A stretch of DNA of 64,000 nucleotides, taken from Vulcanimicrobiota bacterium. GTDB lineage: Bacteria > Vulcanimicrobiota > Xenobia > Xenobiales > Xenobiaceae. Below the pieces are notes generated by a model. It had not been told where the DNA came from, searched no databases, and worked only from the letters and a program-made list of their open reading frames with translations. The DNA is taken from NCBI GenBank assembly GCA_944322965.1, contig CALUQR010000003.1, positions 1-64,000 of the forward strand, written 5' to 3'. Position 1 is the stretch's first letter. Each line of letters starts with the position of its first letter. A program made the translations under genes and the position numbers. Positions 25,004 through 33,739 of this stretch are shown here, piece after piece.

Positions 25004-27532
25004 TTACGGCTCCTCTCCTGCCTGAGCAGCTCCATTTTTAGGAGAGTACATATCTAGCTGGACGGGGGCGGTCCCTTCCGAGCCTTTAGAATCCTTTTGG
25101 AAGCGGCGCAAGAGGGTCTGGGCGCGCTGTAAGAGGGGCTGGGGCATACCCGCCAATTTGGCCACGTAGATCCCGTAACTGCGGTCCGCCCCGCCCGGGA
25201 CGATATGGTGTAGGAAGACGACCTCTTCGGGCAGCTCTTGGACGGCCACCCTAAAGTTGCGACAGCCGCGCAAAGTCTTACCTAAGCGCGTCAATTCGTG
25301 GAAGTGGGTGGCGAAAAGGGTCAGGGGGCGCGGGCCGTCGTGCAAGTACTCTACTACCGCCTGGGCAATAGCTAAACCATCGAAAGTGCTAGTCCCGCGC
25401 CCGATCTCATCTAAGATGACTAAGGAGCGGGCGGTAGCGTTATTGACGATATTGGCCGTCTCGCTCATCTCCACCATAAAGGTAGACTGGCCTAAGTGGA
25501 GATCGTCGGAAGCCCCCACCCTAGTGAAGATGCGATCGAAAATGGAGAGGGTAGCCTCCTGGGCGGGCACAAAGGAACCCATCTGGGCCAAGATGGCGAT
25601 CTGGGCCACCTGGCGCAACCAAGTCGATTTGCCGCTCATATTGGGACCGGTGAGGATGATCACCGGCTTATTCCCCTCTAAATGGCAGTCGTTAGGCACG
25701 AAATCGCCCAAAGTCTGCTCTACTACGGGATGGCGACCTTTGAGGATGCGCACCAAAGGCTCGAGCCGCATCTGGGGGCGGACCCACTCCCGCTCCCGCG
25801 CCAACTGGGCTAAGGAGCTTAAGACGTCTACCTCCGCTACGATCTGAGCTAAAGCACGCAATTCCGAGGCCCTAGCCGAGGTAGCCTCCTTTAACTTTTG
25901 GAAGAGCTCCTGCTCTAAGGCGCGGATCTTCTCCTGAGCCCCTAAGACTTGGACCTCATACTCTTTGAGCTCGGGGATAATATAGCGCTCGCTATTAACT
26001 AAGGTCTGCTTGCGCACGTAATTGAGAGGCACTAGCTTAGAATTGGCCTTAGTCACTTCCAGATAATAGCCAAAGATAGAGTTGTAACCTACCTTGAGGG
26101 TCTTAATGCCCGTCTTGGCGCGCTCCCGCTCCTCCAATTGGGCTAACCAGGCCTTATTATCCCTATGCAGAGAGCGCAACTCATCTAATTGCTGGCAGTA
26201 ACCCTCCCTAATAACTCCCCCTTCCTTGAGGGTGGGCGGAGCTTGGGGATCGATAGCCCGCTCTAAGAGTTGGGCCAGCTCCTCTAAAGAGGGGGCGATC
26301 TCCTCTAAAGCGGCCGTCTCCTCCGTAAAGGCGCGAGAATTTAAGCTTTTCAAGAGTTCTTGCAAGGCGCCCAGATGTTGGAGGGAGAGGGAGATCCCCA
26401 AGAGCTCGCGCGGATTGAAGGTCCCGTAAGAGACGCGGGCCAAGACGCGCTCTAAGTCGACCACCTCCCCCAAAAGCCCGCGCATCTGGCGGCGCAAGTC
26501 GCTAGCCTCCAACCAATCTTGGCAGGCTTGGTGGCGGCGCTCAATGGCCTCCAAGTTAGTTAAGGGGCGCAAGAGCCACTCTTTCAACTTGCGCGCCCCT
26601 AAAGAGGTGCGGGTGCGGTCGATAGCCCCCAAAAGGCTCCCCTTGCGCTCTCTACCTAAGAGGGTCTCCACTAACTCTAAGTTACGCCGCGTCGTCTGAT
26701 CTAAGAGCAGGCCCTCCCGCTCGCCCACTAAGCGAGGCGGAGCCAAGAGGAGCTGGTGCTTAAATGAGATCTCCTGTAAGTAATCTAAAAGGCCGGCTAG
26801 GGCGACGACGACCCCCGGGTAAGGGCTCAGGCCCAAACCCTCCAAAGTAGCCAGTTGGAAGTAACTCTCCAACTTGTGGCGAGCGTAATCTAGTTGGCCG
26901 CGCAACTCGCGCCGCAAGAGGCTGACCTCGGCCCGCGCCGCCCAACGCTGGAGGTAACTCCAGGACCCGGGGTCGACCTGCCCCCAGACTACGACCTCCC
27001 GCGCCTGGAAGCGATCTAACTCTTCCCCCAACTGTTCTAACTGCCCCTCTAAGGGGCGGCCGCAGAAATGGCCCGTGGAGATGTCGGCCGCGGCCAAGGC
27101 CTGGGCTTGGCCGCGCTGGAAATAGAGGCCCACTAAATAGTTATGCTCTTTTTCGTTGAGGCTCTGGGGGTCTAAGATCGTACCGGCGGTGACGATGCGG
27201 GTCACTTCGCGGGGTACTAAGCCCTTACACTCGGAAGGATTTAACATCTGGTCGGCTACCGCCACCCGGTAGCCCTTGGCCACTAAGGTGCGCAAGTAGC
27301 CCTCCACGGTATGGAGAGGGATGCCGGCCATAGGGATCTTGCGCCCGGCCCCCGCCTCTTTGGCGGTCAAGATGAGGTCGGCCTCGCGAGCGAAAGTCTC
27401 CGCCCCCTCCCCGTAGGCCTCATAGAAGTCGCCGCATTGCATGAGCACCAGACAGTCGGGCCAGGCCTCTACGAGAGCGAAATACTGCTGGAAGAGGGGG
27501 GTTAAGGGGGCTTCGGCGGGGGATTTAGACAT
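25004..27532 (-). CDS. mutS: DNA mismatch repair protein MutS
   Basis: The 842-residue product has full MutS architecture. The N-terminal mismatch-binding FYE motif is in CGDFYEAYGEGA. The connector and lever/clamp domains follow. The ATPase carries Walker A GPNMSGKST and Walker B LVILDEIGRGTSTFDG, with TFMVEMSE in between and ATHFHEL after. No mutL is nearby. It starts 4 nt after the end of the PTS EIIC gene, so it may be cotranscribed. Confidence 0.98.
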   Translation of the reverse strand: MSKSPAEAPLTPLFQQYFALVEAWPDCLVLMQCGDFYEAYGEGAETFAREADLILTAKEAGAGRKIPMAGIPLHTVEGYLRTLVAKGYRVAVADQMLNPSECKGLVPREVTRIVTAGTILDPQSLNEKEHNYLVGLYFQRGQAQALAAADISTGHFCGRPLEGQLEQLGEELDRFQAREVVVWGQVDPGSWSYLQRWAARAEVSLLRRELRGQLDYARHKLESYFQLATLEGLGLSPYPGVVVALAGLLDYLQEISFKHQLLLAPPRLVGEREGLLLDQTTRRNLELVETLLGRERKGSLLGAIDRTRTSLGARKLKEWLLRPLTNLEAIERRHQACQDWLEASDLRRQMRGLLGEVVDLERVLARVSYGTFNPRELLGISLSLQHLGALQELLKSLNSRAFTEETAALEEIAPSLEELAQLLERAIDPQAPPTLKEGGVIREGYCQQLDELRSLHRDNKAWLAQLEERERAKTGIKTLKVGYNSIFGYYLEVTKANSKLVPLNYVRKQTLVNSERYIIPELKEYEVQVLGAQEKIRALEQELFQKLKEATSARASELRALAQIVAEVDVLSSLAQLAREREWVRPQMRLEPLVRILKGRHPVVEQTLGDFVPNDCHLEGNKPVIILTGPNMSGKSTWLRQVAQIAILAQMGSFVPAQEATLSIFDRIFTRVGASDDLHLGQSTFMVEMSETANIVNNATARSLVILDEIGRGTSTFDGLAIAQAVVEYLHDGPRPLTLFATHFHELTRLGKTLRGCRNFRVAVQELPEEVVFLHHIVPGGADRSYGIYVAKLAGMPQPLLQRAQTLLRRFQKDSKGSEGTAPVQLDMYSPKNGAAQAGEEP

Positions 27533-27536
27533 AAAC

Positions 27537-28907
27537 TTAGGCTTCCTTTTCTACTGGAGGTGGGGCGGAGGGGCTGGATGGGGTAAACTCTCCGCTAGCG
27601 CTAGACCAGCGCAAGAAGGGGTACCAGATTAAGCCGCTGAGGAAGAAGTTAAAGGTAAAGAGTAGGAGGCTGCGCCAATCTTGGGTAGAGAGCCAAGCTC
27701 CCAAAAAGCCGGGCATCACCCAGGGGACTTCGATAAAGGGGGCCTGCACCCAGCCGCTACTGACCGCCACCCAAGCGCAGAAGCCGCAAGCCAAAGGGGC
27801 TAAGAGGCAGGGGATAGCCAAAAGGGGATTGGCGATCACCGGCAGGCCAAAGAGAAAGGGCTCGTTGACATTAAAGAAGGCCGGCACTAAGGCCATCTTG
27901 GCCACCCGGCGGAAGTGGGGCTGGCGCGGGAAGAACCATAAGAGCAAGGTGGGCGCTAAGGTGGCCCCCGAGCCGCCAATCCAGATAAACCACTGGTAGA
28001 AGGGGTAGGCGGTGACGTGGGGTAAGGGCAAACCGGCGGCGTGGGCCTCAGCGTTAGCCGCTACGAATTGCTGCCAGAGGGGCAACATAATAGCGTTAAT
28101 AATGGAGATGCCGTGGATCCCAGCCACCGCAAAGAGATGCAAGAAGAGGTTGCTGACTAAGACCGCCCCTAAAGAGTCGCCCAGGCGGGCTATGGGGGCC
28201 ATTAAGTTGAGGGCGGCGGCGTGGATATCGAAGGCCCAAGCGTGGCGCAAGAGCCAGACCCCGCTGACCGCTAAGAGCATAGGCAAAAAGCTGACGAAGG
28301 CCTCCCGCACCGCAGGCGGGATCCTCTCCTCTAATTGGGCCTCCTCCCGCCCCCCCTCTTTAGGAGCCCCTGGCCCCCACTTAGAGCAGAGGCGCGCCAA
28401 TTCGACGGTCAAGATAGCTACCACGATCGCTACAAAGACCCCCTCCGGTCCCAAAGAGCGTAGACTCAAAACCCAACCCTCTCCTCCAGAGGGTAAGGTC
28501 GCTAAATGGGGGCTCTCCGTCACTAAGAAGGCCGCCAGGGCCCCCAAACCTTGGGGTATGGGGGACAGATCGTAACCCTTAGCCAAAGAGGCCGCCACCG
28601 TAAAGGCGATGTAGAGGGCCATTAAGCCCATAGTCAAGCGGTAGGGCACGTAAAAGTCTTGGAAGTTAGCTAAGTACCAACGCCCCAGGGCGGTATCGAC
28701 CAGATTGGGGCCCCAACCGCCGCCGTCAAAGTATTGGGTCAAGACTTGGCTCTGAGCCCCCAGTAAGAGGAAAGTAGAGCCTACTAAGATGATGGGCACC
28801 GCGCCCAACATCCCATCCCGCAGGGCTAAAATGTGACGCTGCTGGGCCAAACGCTCTAAAAACTCAATAATCACTCCCCAACGGGGACTCTCTTTAGCGC
28901 TCATCAT
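27537..28907 (-). CDS. PTS sugar transporter subunit IIC (lactose/cellobiose family)
   Basis: The 456-residue product has about ten membrane segments. It shows the EIIC (CelB-like) features: the N-terminal RHILALRDGMLGAVPIILVGS, a GIHG segment (AVAGIHGISIINAIM), and FFNVNEPFLFGLPVIANP with the substrate-binding NEP motif. EIIC moves the sugar while EIIB phosphorylates it. No EIIA, EIIB, HPr or EI gene lies in the window, so partners must be elsewhere. It is upstream of mutS and divergent from the DUF58 gene. Confidence 0.92.
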   Translation of the reverse strand: MMSAKESPRWGVIIEFLERLAQQRHILALRDGMLGAVPIILVGSTFLLLGAQSQVLTQYFDGGGWGPNLVDTALGRWYLANFQDFYVPYRLTMGLMALYIAFTVAASLAKGYDLSPIPQGLGALAAFLVTESPHLATLPSGGEGWVLSLRSLGPEGVFVAIVVAILTVELARLCSKWGPGAPKEGGREEAQLEERIPPAVREAFVSFLPMLLAVSGVWLLRHAWAFDIHAAALNLMAPIARLGDSLGAVLVSNLFLHLFAVAGIHGISIINAIMLPLWQQFVAANAEAHAAGLPLPHVTAYPFYQWFIWIGGSGATLAPTLLLWFFPRQPHFRRVAKMALVPAFFNVNEPFLFGLPVIANPLLAIPCLLAPLACGFCAWVAVSSGWVQAPFIEVPWVMPGFLGAWLSTQDWRSLLLFTFNFFLSGLIWYPFLRWSSASGEFTPSSPSAPPPVEKEA

Positions 28908-28996
28908 CTCGGCGCCCCCATTCGTACCCTAGGGGGCGGAGCCTGCCCCGCCCTCTTGGCCCGTTCAAGTAGAAATTTTAAAGCGCTCAGTGTAGA

Positions 28997-30352
28997 ATGC
29001 TCAAGATGGAAAAGAGCGACTTAATAAAGAGCGACCCTAGTTCTAAGGGCGAGTGGAAGATCTGGTGGCGGCGAGTTTGGCAGAAGACTAGGGAGGGGCT
29101 GGCCACAGCGTGGGGCTTCGTCCCCCTCACCGCCTTGGGAGTAGTCTACCTCCTCCTCTTGGGGGTCACCTTCTACTTTATCGCCCTAGGCCAGCGGGAT
29201 ATAGTCTGGATCACCGCCTCCATAGCCTTAGGGGTGGTGGGGATACTCATGGTCTTAGCGGTCGTCCTGGGGGCTATTCAGTTAGCTTGGGTCTGGCGCG
29301 AGCGCTGCCAGGAAGGGTGGGGTGAATTGCATGTCCAGTGCGGCGCCTCCGCCTGGAGCGACCTCCAGCTGCCCATCTGGCCCATCCCCTTTATTGAGAT
29401 CACTACCCAGTGGATCTACCCGCGCGCCGTGGAGGTAGAGAACGAACAAGGTTGGACCCAATTGCGAGAGCGCCTGCAAGCGAGCCATCGCTGCAGCGTA
29501 GAACATGTGACCCGCCGCCTCCAGGTGCGCGACATCTTGGGACTGGCCTCTATCTCTTGGGTTAGCGCCCAAAATTGCTCCTTTAAGGCTTATCCCCGCC
29601 CGGGCAAATTAGAGCGCAGCAACGTCACCCTCAGCCTCTCTAGCGGCGAAGATCTCTCCGATCCCTACGGCTCCCCCCAGGGCGACCTCATCGAGATGCG
29701 CCAGTACGTCCCGGGCGACTCTTCGCGCTCCATCCTCTGGAAGGTCTACGCCCGCAACCGCAAGTTGATGGTGCGTATGCCCGAGCGGGCCTTAACCGCC
29801 AAGCCGCGCACCTGCGCCTACTTAGTAGCCGGCCCCCACGACGAGGCTAGCGCCAGTTTCGCCTACTCCATCCTCTCCGCCCGTCTCTTAGGCGAGAATT
29901 GGGGCTTAGGGGCCGACGGTTGCGTGGGCATAGCTACCAGCATGGCCCAAGCGCTCGACTTTTTAGCTAACTCGGGCAATGAGGAGATCACTAGTTGCGG
30001 CCTGGCCCCCTTCTTAGCGGAAGCGGCCGCCAAGGGCTACCATAACTGCTTCGTCTTTGTCCCCTCCGCGCCCGGCCCCTGGCTCTTAGAGGCCCAGAGA
30101 GCTATTAAGGAGACCTCCCTCACCATCACCTGGTTTATAGGTTACGCCCACGACTTAGAGGACCTAGTGGAGGAGAAACCCTGGGAGCGCTACCTGTGGA
30201 TGGACGCCCCCTCCAGCCAAGAACCCTCCCCGGCCCAGGTGGGCAAAACCCTCTATACGCCGCGCACGCCGGTCATCTTGTGCGAACAGAGTAGCGGCCG
30301 CCTCATTAGCAACCTGACCGCCTACTTCCAGTCCCGACAGAAAGCGGGTTAG
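28997..30352 (+). CDS. DUF58 domain protein
   Basis: The 451-residue product has two membrane segments (about 35-58 and 63-90). The DUF58 core follows, including DLIEMRQYVPGDSSRSILWKVYARNRKLMVR (positions roughly 225-255), and a vWA-like C-terminal half. Such proteins pair with MoxR AAA ATPases and transglutaminase-like membrane proteins, as here. The ATG at 28997 has no clear ribosome site; a second ATG lies at 29006. It is probably the first gene of the long plus-strand block. Confidence 0.85.
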   Translation: MLKMEKSDLIKSDPSSKGEWKIWWRRVWQKTREGLATAWGFVPLTALGVVYLLLLGVTFYFIALGQRDIVWITASIALGVVGILMVLAVVLGAIQLAWVWRERCQEGWGELHVQCGASAWSDLQLPIWPIPFIEITTQWIYPRAVEVENEQGWTQLRERLQASHRCSVEHVTRRLQVRDILGLASISWVSAQNCSFKAYPRPGKLERSNVTLSLSSGEDLSDPYGSPQGDLIEMRQYVPGDSSRSILWKVYARNRKLMVRMPERALTAKPRTCAYLVAGPHDEASASFAYSILSARLLGENWGLGADGCVGIATSMAQALDFLANSGNEEITSCGLAPFLAEAAAKGYHNCFVFVPSAPGPWLLEAQRAIKETSLTITWFIGYAHDLEDLVEEKPWERYLWMDAPSSQEPSPAQVGKTLYTPRTPVILCEQSSGRLISNLTAYFQSRQKAG

Positions 30353-30355
30353 CCC

Positions 30356-32686
30356 ATGGAGCCCACACCAGTCCGATATAAGTTTTACGATCTCTTAAAG
30401 CGCCTGCTCAATAGCCTCGTCTGGGGCGTGGTCCTAGCTTTAAATGCGGCCCAACTCTCCGTCAGTTTGGGGGCCTGGGGGGCCTTTATAGGCGGCGTAG
30501 GCGGCTTTTGGCTGGGCTACAAGGTGGCCGCCTCCCGCCTGCGCTTGCCCGTCGTCTTAGTGGGCGGCTTCCTCCTCAACCGTATCTTGAGCTGGTTAGC
30601 CCATATCCCCACTCAGAGTACCTTAGTAGCCCAGCTCTTGGGCCCCGAGACGGCCAGCGCCTTCACCCAAGGGGCCGGTTGGTTAGTCGACTCCCTCTGC
30701 TTAGTGGCTATCGTCCACGCCATTAGTATCCGCTACGCCTGGTTTATCGCCTGCGAATTGATTATTGTGGCCAACGTAGGTTTATGGCCCTTAGCCGCCC
30801 ACCGGGATGGATATATCAGCCGCCCCTACTTCTTCGTCGACGCCCTCTGGTCTAGGGGCTGGGATCCCGTGCCCTTCTTTATGGGAGCGGGCGTCTTATT
30901 GGCGGGGGCTCTAATCTTACTCATCGTCAGTCGCTCCAATAAGCGCAGCTCCTACGCCGATCTCTTGATCCTCTTCTTGCTCATTAGCTTAGTCGGTATC
31001 TTCTTGCCCTTAAAAGATCTGCGCCAGCCCTTGCCGGAACAGATTATAGGGGGCGAAGCCCAAAGCCAAGAGCAAGAGGAGAGTAAAAGTAAGAGCGGCG
31101 GGGGCGGCTCTTACCCCCAAGAGGAAGATCCCAACTCCCAAAATGAAGAGGAAAGCTCCCAATCCTCTGAGGATGGGCAATCCTCTCAAGGAGACCAATC
31201 TGAGGATAGCGAGCAAAAACAGGATCGCTCCCAAGATGAGGAGGACCAATCCCAAGAGGATCAATCTACCCCGCCTCCCCCTCAACCGATGGCGGTAGTC
31301 ATCTTTAATGACGACTACGTCCCCCCGGAAGGCTACTTCTATTTCCGCCAGAACGCCAAGAGCTTCTTTAACGGTCTGCGCTTAGTAAACGACGTCTCGG
31401 GCTCCTACGATCACGACGTAGCCTCCCAGTTCCCCCAACCCCAAGGGGCCAATCCCTTGACCCCGCCCCAGCTCAACCCCGAGATTACTAAGCCGGTAGA
31501 GACGAAGGTCAGCCTCATCGCCGACCATCCCAAGCCCTTCGCCCTCATTACTCCCTTGCGCTTGCTGGCCGCCCCTAACCCCAATCCCAGCCAATTTATT
31601 GGGGCCTACCGGGTCTTTTCCCGCTCCTATAGCGGCAAGTTGGAAGATCTCTTAACGGCCCAGCTCAATAACCCCCGCTGGTCTAAAGAGGACTTTACTT
31701 ACTATACCCAGCTTCCAGACGATCCGCGCTACGCCGAATTGGCCCAGAAGATCGAAGTGGAGATGGTGCCCGAGAAGTTCCGGACCCTGCCTATGGCTAA
31801 GGTCTTGGGCTTAAAGTTGTGGTTAGATAAGAATACGACTTACGACACTAGGGTGCGGGTGCGCGACAAGGAGGATGTAGTGGCAAAATTCCTCTTTGGG
31901 GAGCGCGTCGGTTACTGCGTCCACCTCTCTAACGCCTTGGCTTACCTCTGCCGGGCCTCCGGGATCCCGGCTCGAGTGGCCGAGGGCTACGCGGTCGACT
32001 ATAAGAATACTTACGGCGGTTCCTCCCTGCTCATTATGGACAATAACGGCCACTCCTGGTGCGAGGTCTACGTGCGCGGCTTAGGTTGGTACCCTATAGA
32101 CGTCTCCCCGGAGCGCTCTAACGTCGAACCGGCGCAGCCCCCCGATCCCGATCTGCAGAAGATGTTAGGCGAGATGGCCCGCGAGGAGGCCACGACCCAA
32201 GAGGGGACCCCGGAGAAGCCGGTCGATATGCAATTGCAGATGCGCCGCTTAATGGCCTTCTTAGGCTGGTTCTTAGCTATCCTTTTAGTCTTAGCTCTGG
32301 TGGGGGCGGCGCTGCGCAAACTCCAGCTCCACCTCTGGGCCCACCTGGGTCAAGAGCGAGAGCGGGCGGAGCGCGTCTACGGGGCGGCCTTAGTCTCCTT
32401 GGCGGAAGTGGGGGTGCGCCGCCGCTACGGCGAGACGCGGGAGGAGTTCGCCCAGCGCTTAGGAGATAAGGTTCCAACCTTTGAGGAGCTCACTAAGAAC
32501 CAAGTGCGCCTGACCTTAGGGTCTAGCCAAAATCCCCCCTTCGACTCTTATATTATCCCTGCGCCATCTACTGAGGAGAGCGCCCGACTCTACGCCCAAT
32601 TTAAGGGGCAGTTAGTCCAGCTCGCCCCCTGGTGGCGCCGCTGGCTGGGTATTCTCAACCCGGTAGCGTGGTTATTCGTGCGTTAA
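30356..32686 (+). CDS. Transglutaminase-like membrane protein (TgpA-like)
   Basis: The 776-residue product has about seven N-terminal membrane segments (1-225). A ~75-residue Ser/Gln/Glu/Asp-rich linker follows, then a periplasmic region. The transglutaminase-like core has the triad Cys521 (VGYCVHLS), His566 (GHSWCEV) and Asp582 (YPIDVSP). A final membrane helix (about 630-655) precedes a cytosolic tail resembling DUF4129. This layout is typical of the TgpA/DUF3488 group that travels with moxR and DUF58 genes. It may cleave or crosslink periplasmic proteins. The start is 3 nt after the DUF58 stop. Confidence 0.87.
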   Translation: MEPTPVRYKFYDLLKRLLNSLVWGVVLALNAAQLSVSLGAWGAFIGGVGGFWLGYKVAASRLRLPVVLVGGFLLNRILSWLAHIPTQSTLVAQLLGPETASAFTQGAGWLVDSLCLVAIVHAISIRYAWFIACELIIVANVGLWPLAAHRDGYISRPYFFVDALWSRGWDPVPFFMGAGVLLAGALILLIVSRSNKRSSYADLLILFLLISLVGIFLPLKDLRQPLPEQIIGGEAQSQEQEESKSKSGGGGSYPQEEDPNSQNEEESSQSSEDGQSSQGDQSEDSEQKQDRSQDEEDQSQEDQSTPPPPQPMAVVIFNDDYVPPEGYFYFRQNAKSFFNGLRLVNDVSGSYDHDVASQFPQPQGANPLTPPQLNPEITKPVETKVSLIADHPKPFALITPLRLLAAPNPNPSQFIGAYRVFSRSYSGKLEDLLTAQLNNPRWSKEDFTYYTQLPDDPRYAELAQKIEVEMVPEKFRTLPMAKVLGLKLWLDKNTTYDTRVRVRDKEDVVAKFLFGERVGYCVHLSNALAYLCRASGIPARVAEGYAVDYKNTYGGSSLLIMDNNGHSWCEVYVRGLGWYPIDVSPERSNVEPAQPPDPDLQKMLGEMAREEATTQEGTPEKPVDMQLQMRRLMAFLGWFLAILLVLALVGAALRKLQLHLWAHLGQERERAERVYGAALVSLAEVGVRRRYGETREEFAQRLGDKVPTFEELTKNQVRLTLGSSQNPPFDSYIIPAPSTEESARLYAQFKGQLVQLAPWWRRWLGILNPVAWLFVR

Positions 32687-32710
32687 AACTACCCTTCGGA
32701 GGAAGATACT

Positions 32711-33721
32711 GTGGATAGAACTTCCCAGGCTAATAGAGCGGCCCTTTTGGATAAGGCCTACAACATGATCTTAACTATGGAGTCCCGCCTGCGCCGGGCG
32801 GTGCGCGGCCGCGACCGGGTGATCGAGCTGATTATTATCGCCCTCTTGGCGGACGGCCACGTCCTCTTAGAAGATTTCCCCGGCTCAGGTAAGACTACCC
32901 TAGCTAAGGCCTTGGGCGAGTCGATCTATAACGATCAACCCGAGCCCCCCATCACCATGTTCCGCCGCATCCAGTTTACGCCCGACCTCTTGCCCTCCGA
33001 TATTACCGGTATGACCGTCTTCGATCCCGACACGGGCTCCTTCACCTTCCGCCCCGGCCCCATCTTCGCCCACATCGTCTTGGCCGACGAGATCAACCGC
33101 ACCTCCCCCAAAGTCCAGGCCGCCATGTTGGAGGCTATGGCCGAAAAGCAGGTGACGGTCGACAATACCTCCCATCCCTTGGGCAAGCTCTTCTTCGTAA
33201 TCGCCACCCAGAACCCGCGCGACCAGGCGGGAACCTATCCCCTGCCCGTGGCCCAACACGACCGCTTCCTCTTTAAGATCCGTATGCAAAATATCGATCG
33301 CGAAGCGGAGTTAGACGTCTTGCGCAGCATCCAAGAGCGGCGCACCCCGCCGGGCAACGAATTCCCCATGGTCCCCAAGAGCGCCATCTTAGAGGCTCGC
33401 CAGGCTATCGATCGCTTTATCCACGTCGACGACCGCATCAACCAATGCTTAGTCGATATGGCCAACGCCCTGCGCCAGTCGCCCCAAGTGGCCCAAGGTC
33501 TCTCTACCCGCAGCTTAGTCTTGATGTTGCCCGCCCTCAAAGCCTGCGCCTTGAAGAGGGCCCGCGACTATGTGACCGCCGAAGACGTCTCCTACTTAGT
33601 CCCCTACGTCTTCGCCCACCGCTTAGAGCTGGCTACGGGTACCGACGATCCCATTAAGATCATCCGCGAGTGTTGCAAAGGCCCCTTGGAGGCCCTCTGC
33701 CGCTCCAGTCTCAAAAAGTAA
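32711..33721 (+). CDS. MoxR-family AAA+ ATPase
   Basis: The 336-residue product uses a GTG start behind GGAGGAAG. Walker A is FPGSGKTT, Walker B is LADEINRTSPK and sensor 1 is IATQNPRDQAGTYPLP, all characteristic of MoxR. It is a cytosolic chaperone-like ATPase thought to act on DUF58/vWA partners. It forms an operon with DUF58 and transglutaminase genes upstream and a TPR gene downstream. Confidence 0.95.
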   Translation: MDRTSQANRAALLDKAYNMILTMESRLRRAVRGRDRVIELIIIALLADGHVLLEDFPGSGKTTLAKALGESIYNDQPEPPITMFRRIQFTPDLLPSDITGMTVFDPDTGSFTFRPGPIFAHIVLADEINRTSPKVQAAMLEAMAEKQVTVDNTSHPLGKLFFVIATQNPRDQAGTYPLPVAQHDRFLFKIRMQNIDREAELDVLRSIQERRTPPGNEFPMVPKSAILEARQAIDRFIHVDDRINQCLVDMANALRQSPQVAQGLSTRSLVLMLPALKACALKRARDYVTAEDVSYLVPYVFAHRLELATGTDDPIKIIRECCKGPLEALCRSSLKK

Positions 33722-33739
33722 AGGAAAGAGCTTGAGCTT

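Noticed and set aside
27537-28907. Complete PTS operon
   Set aside because: Only the EIIC gene is present; no EIIA, EIIB, HPr or EI frame was found on either side.
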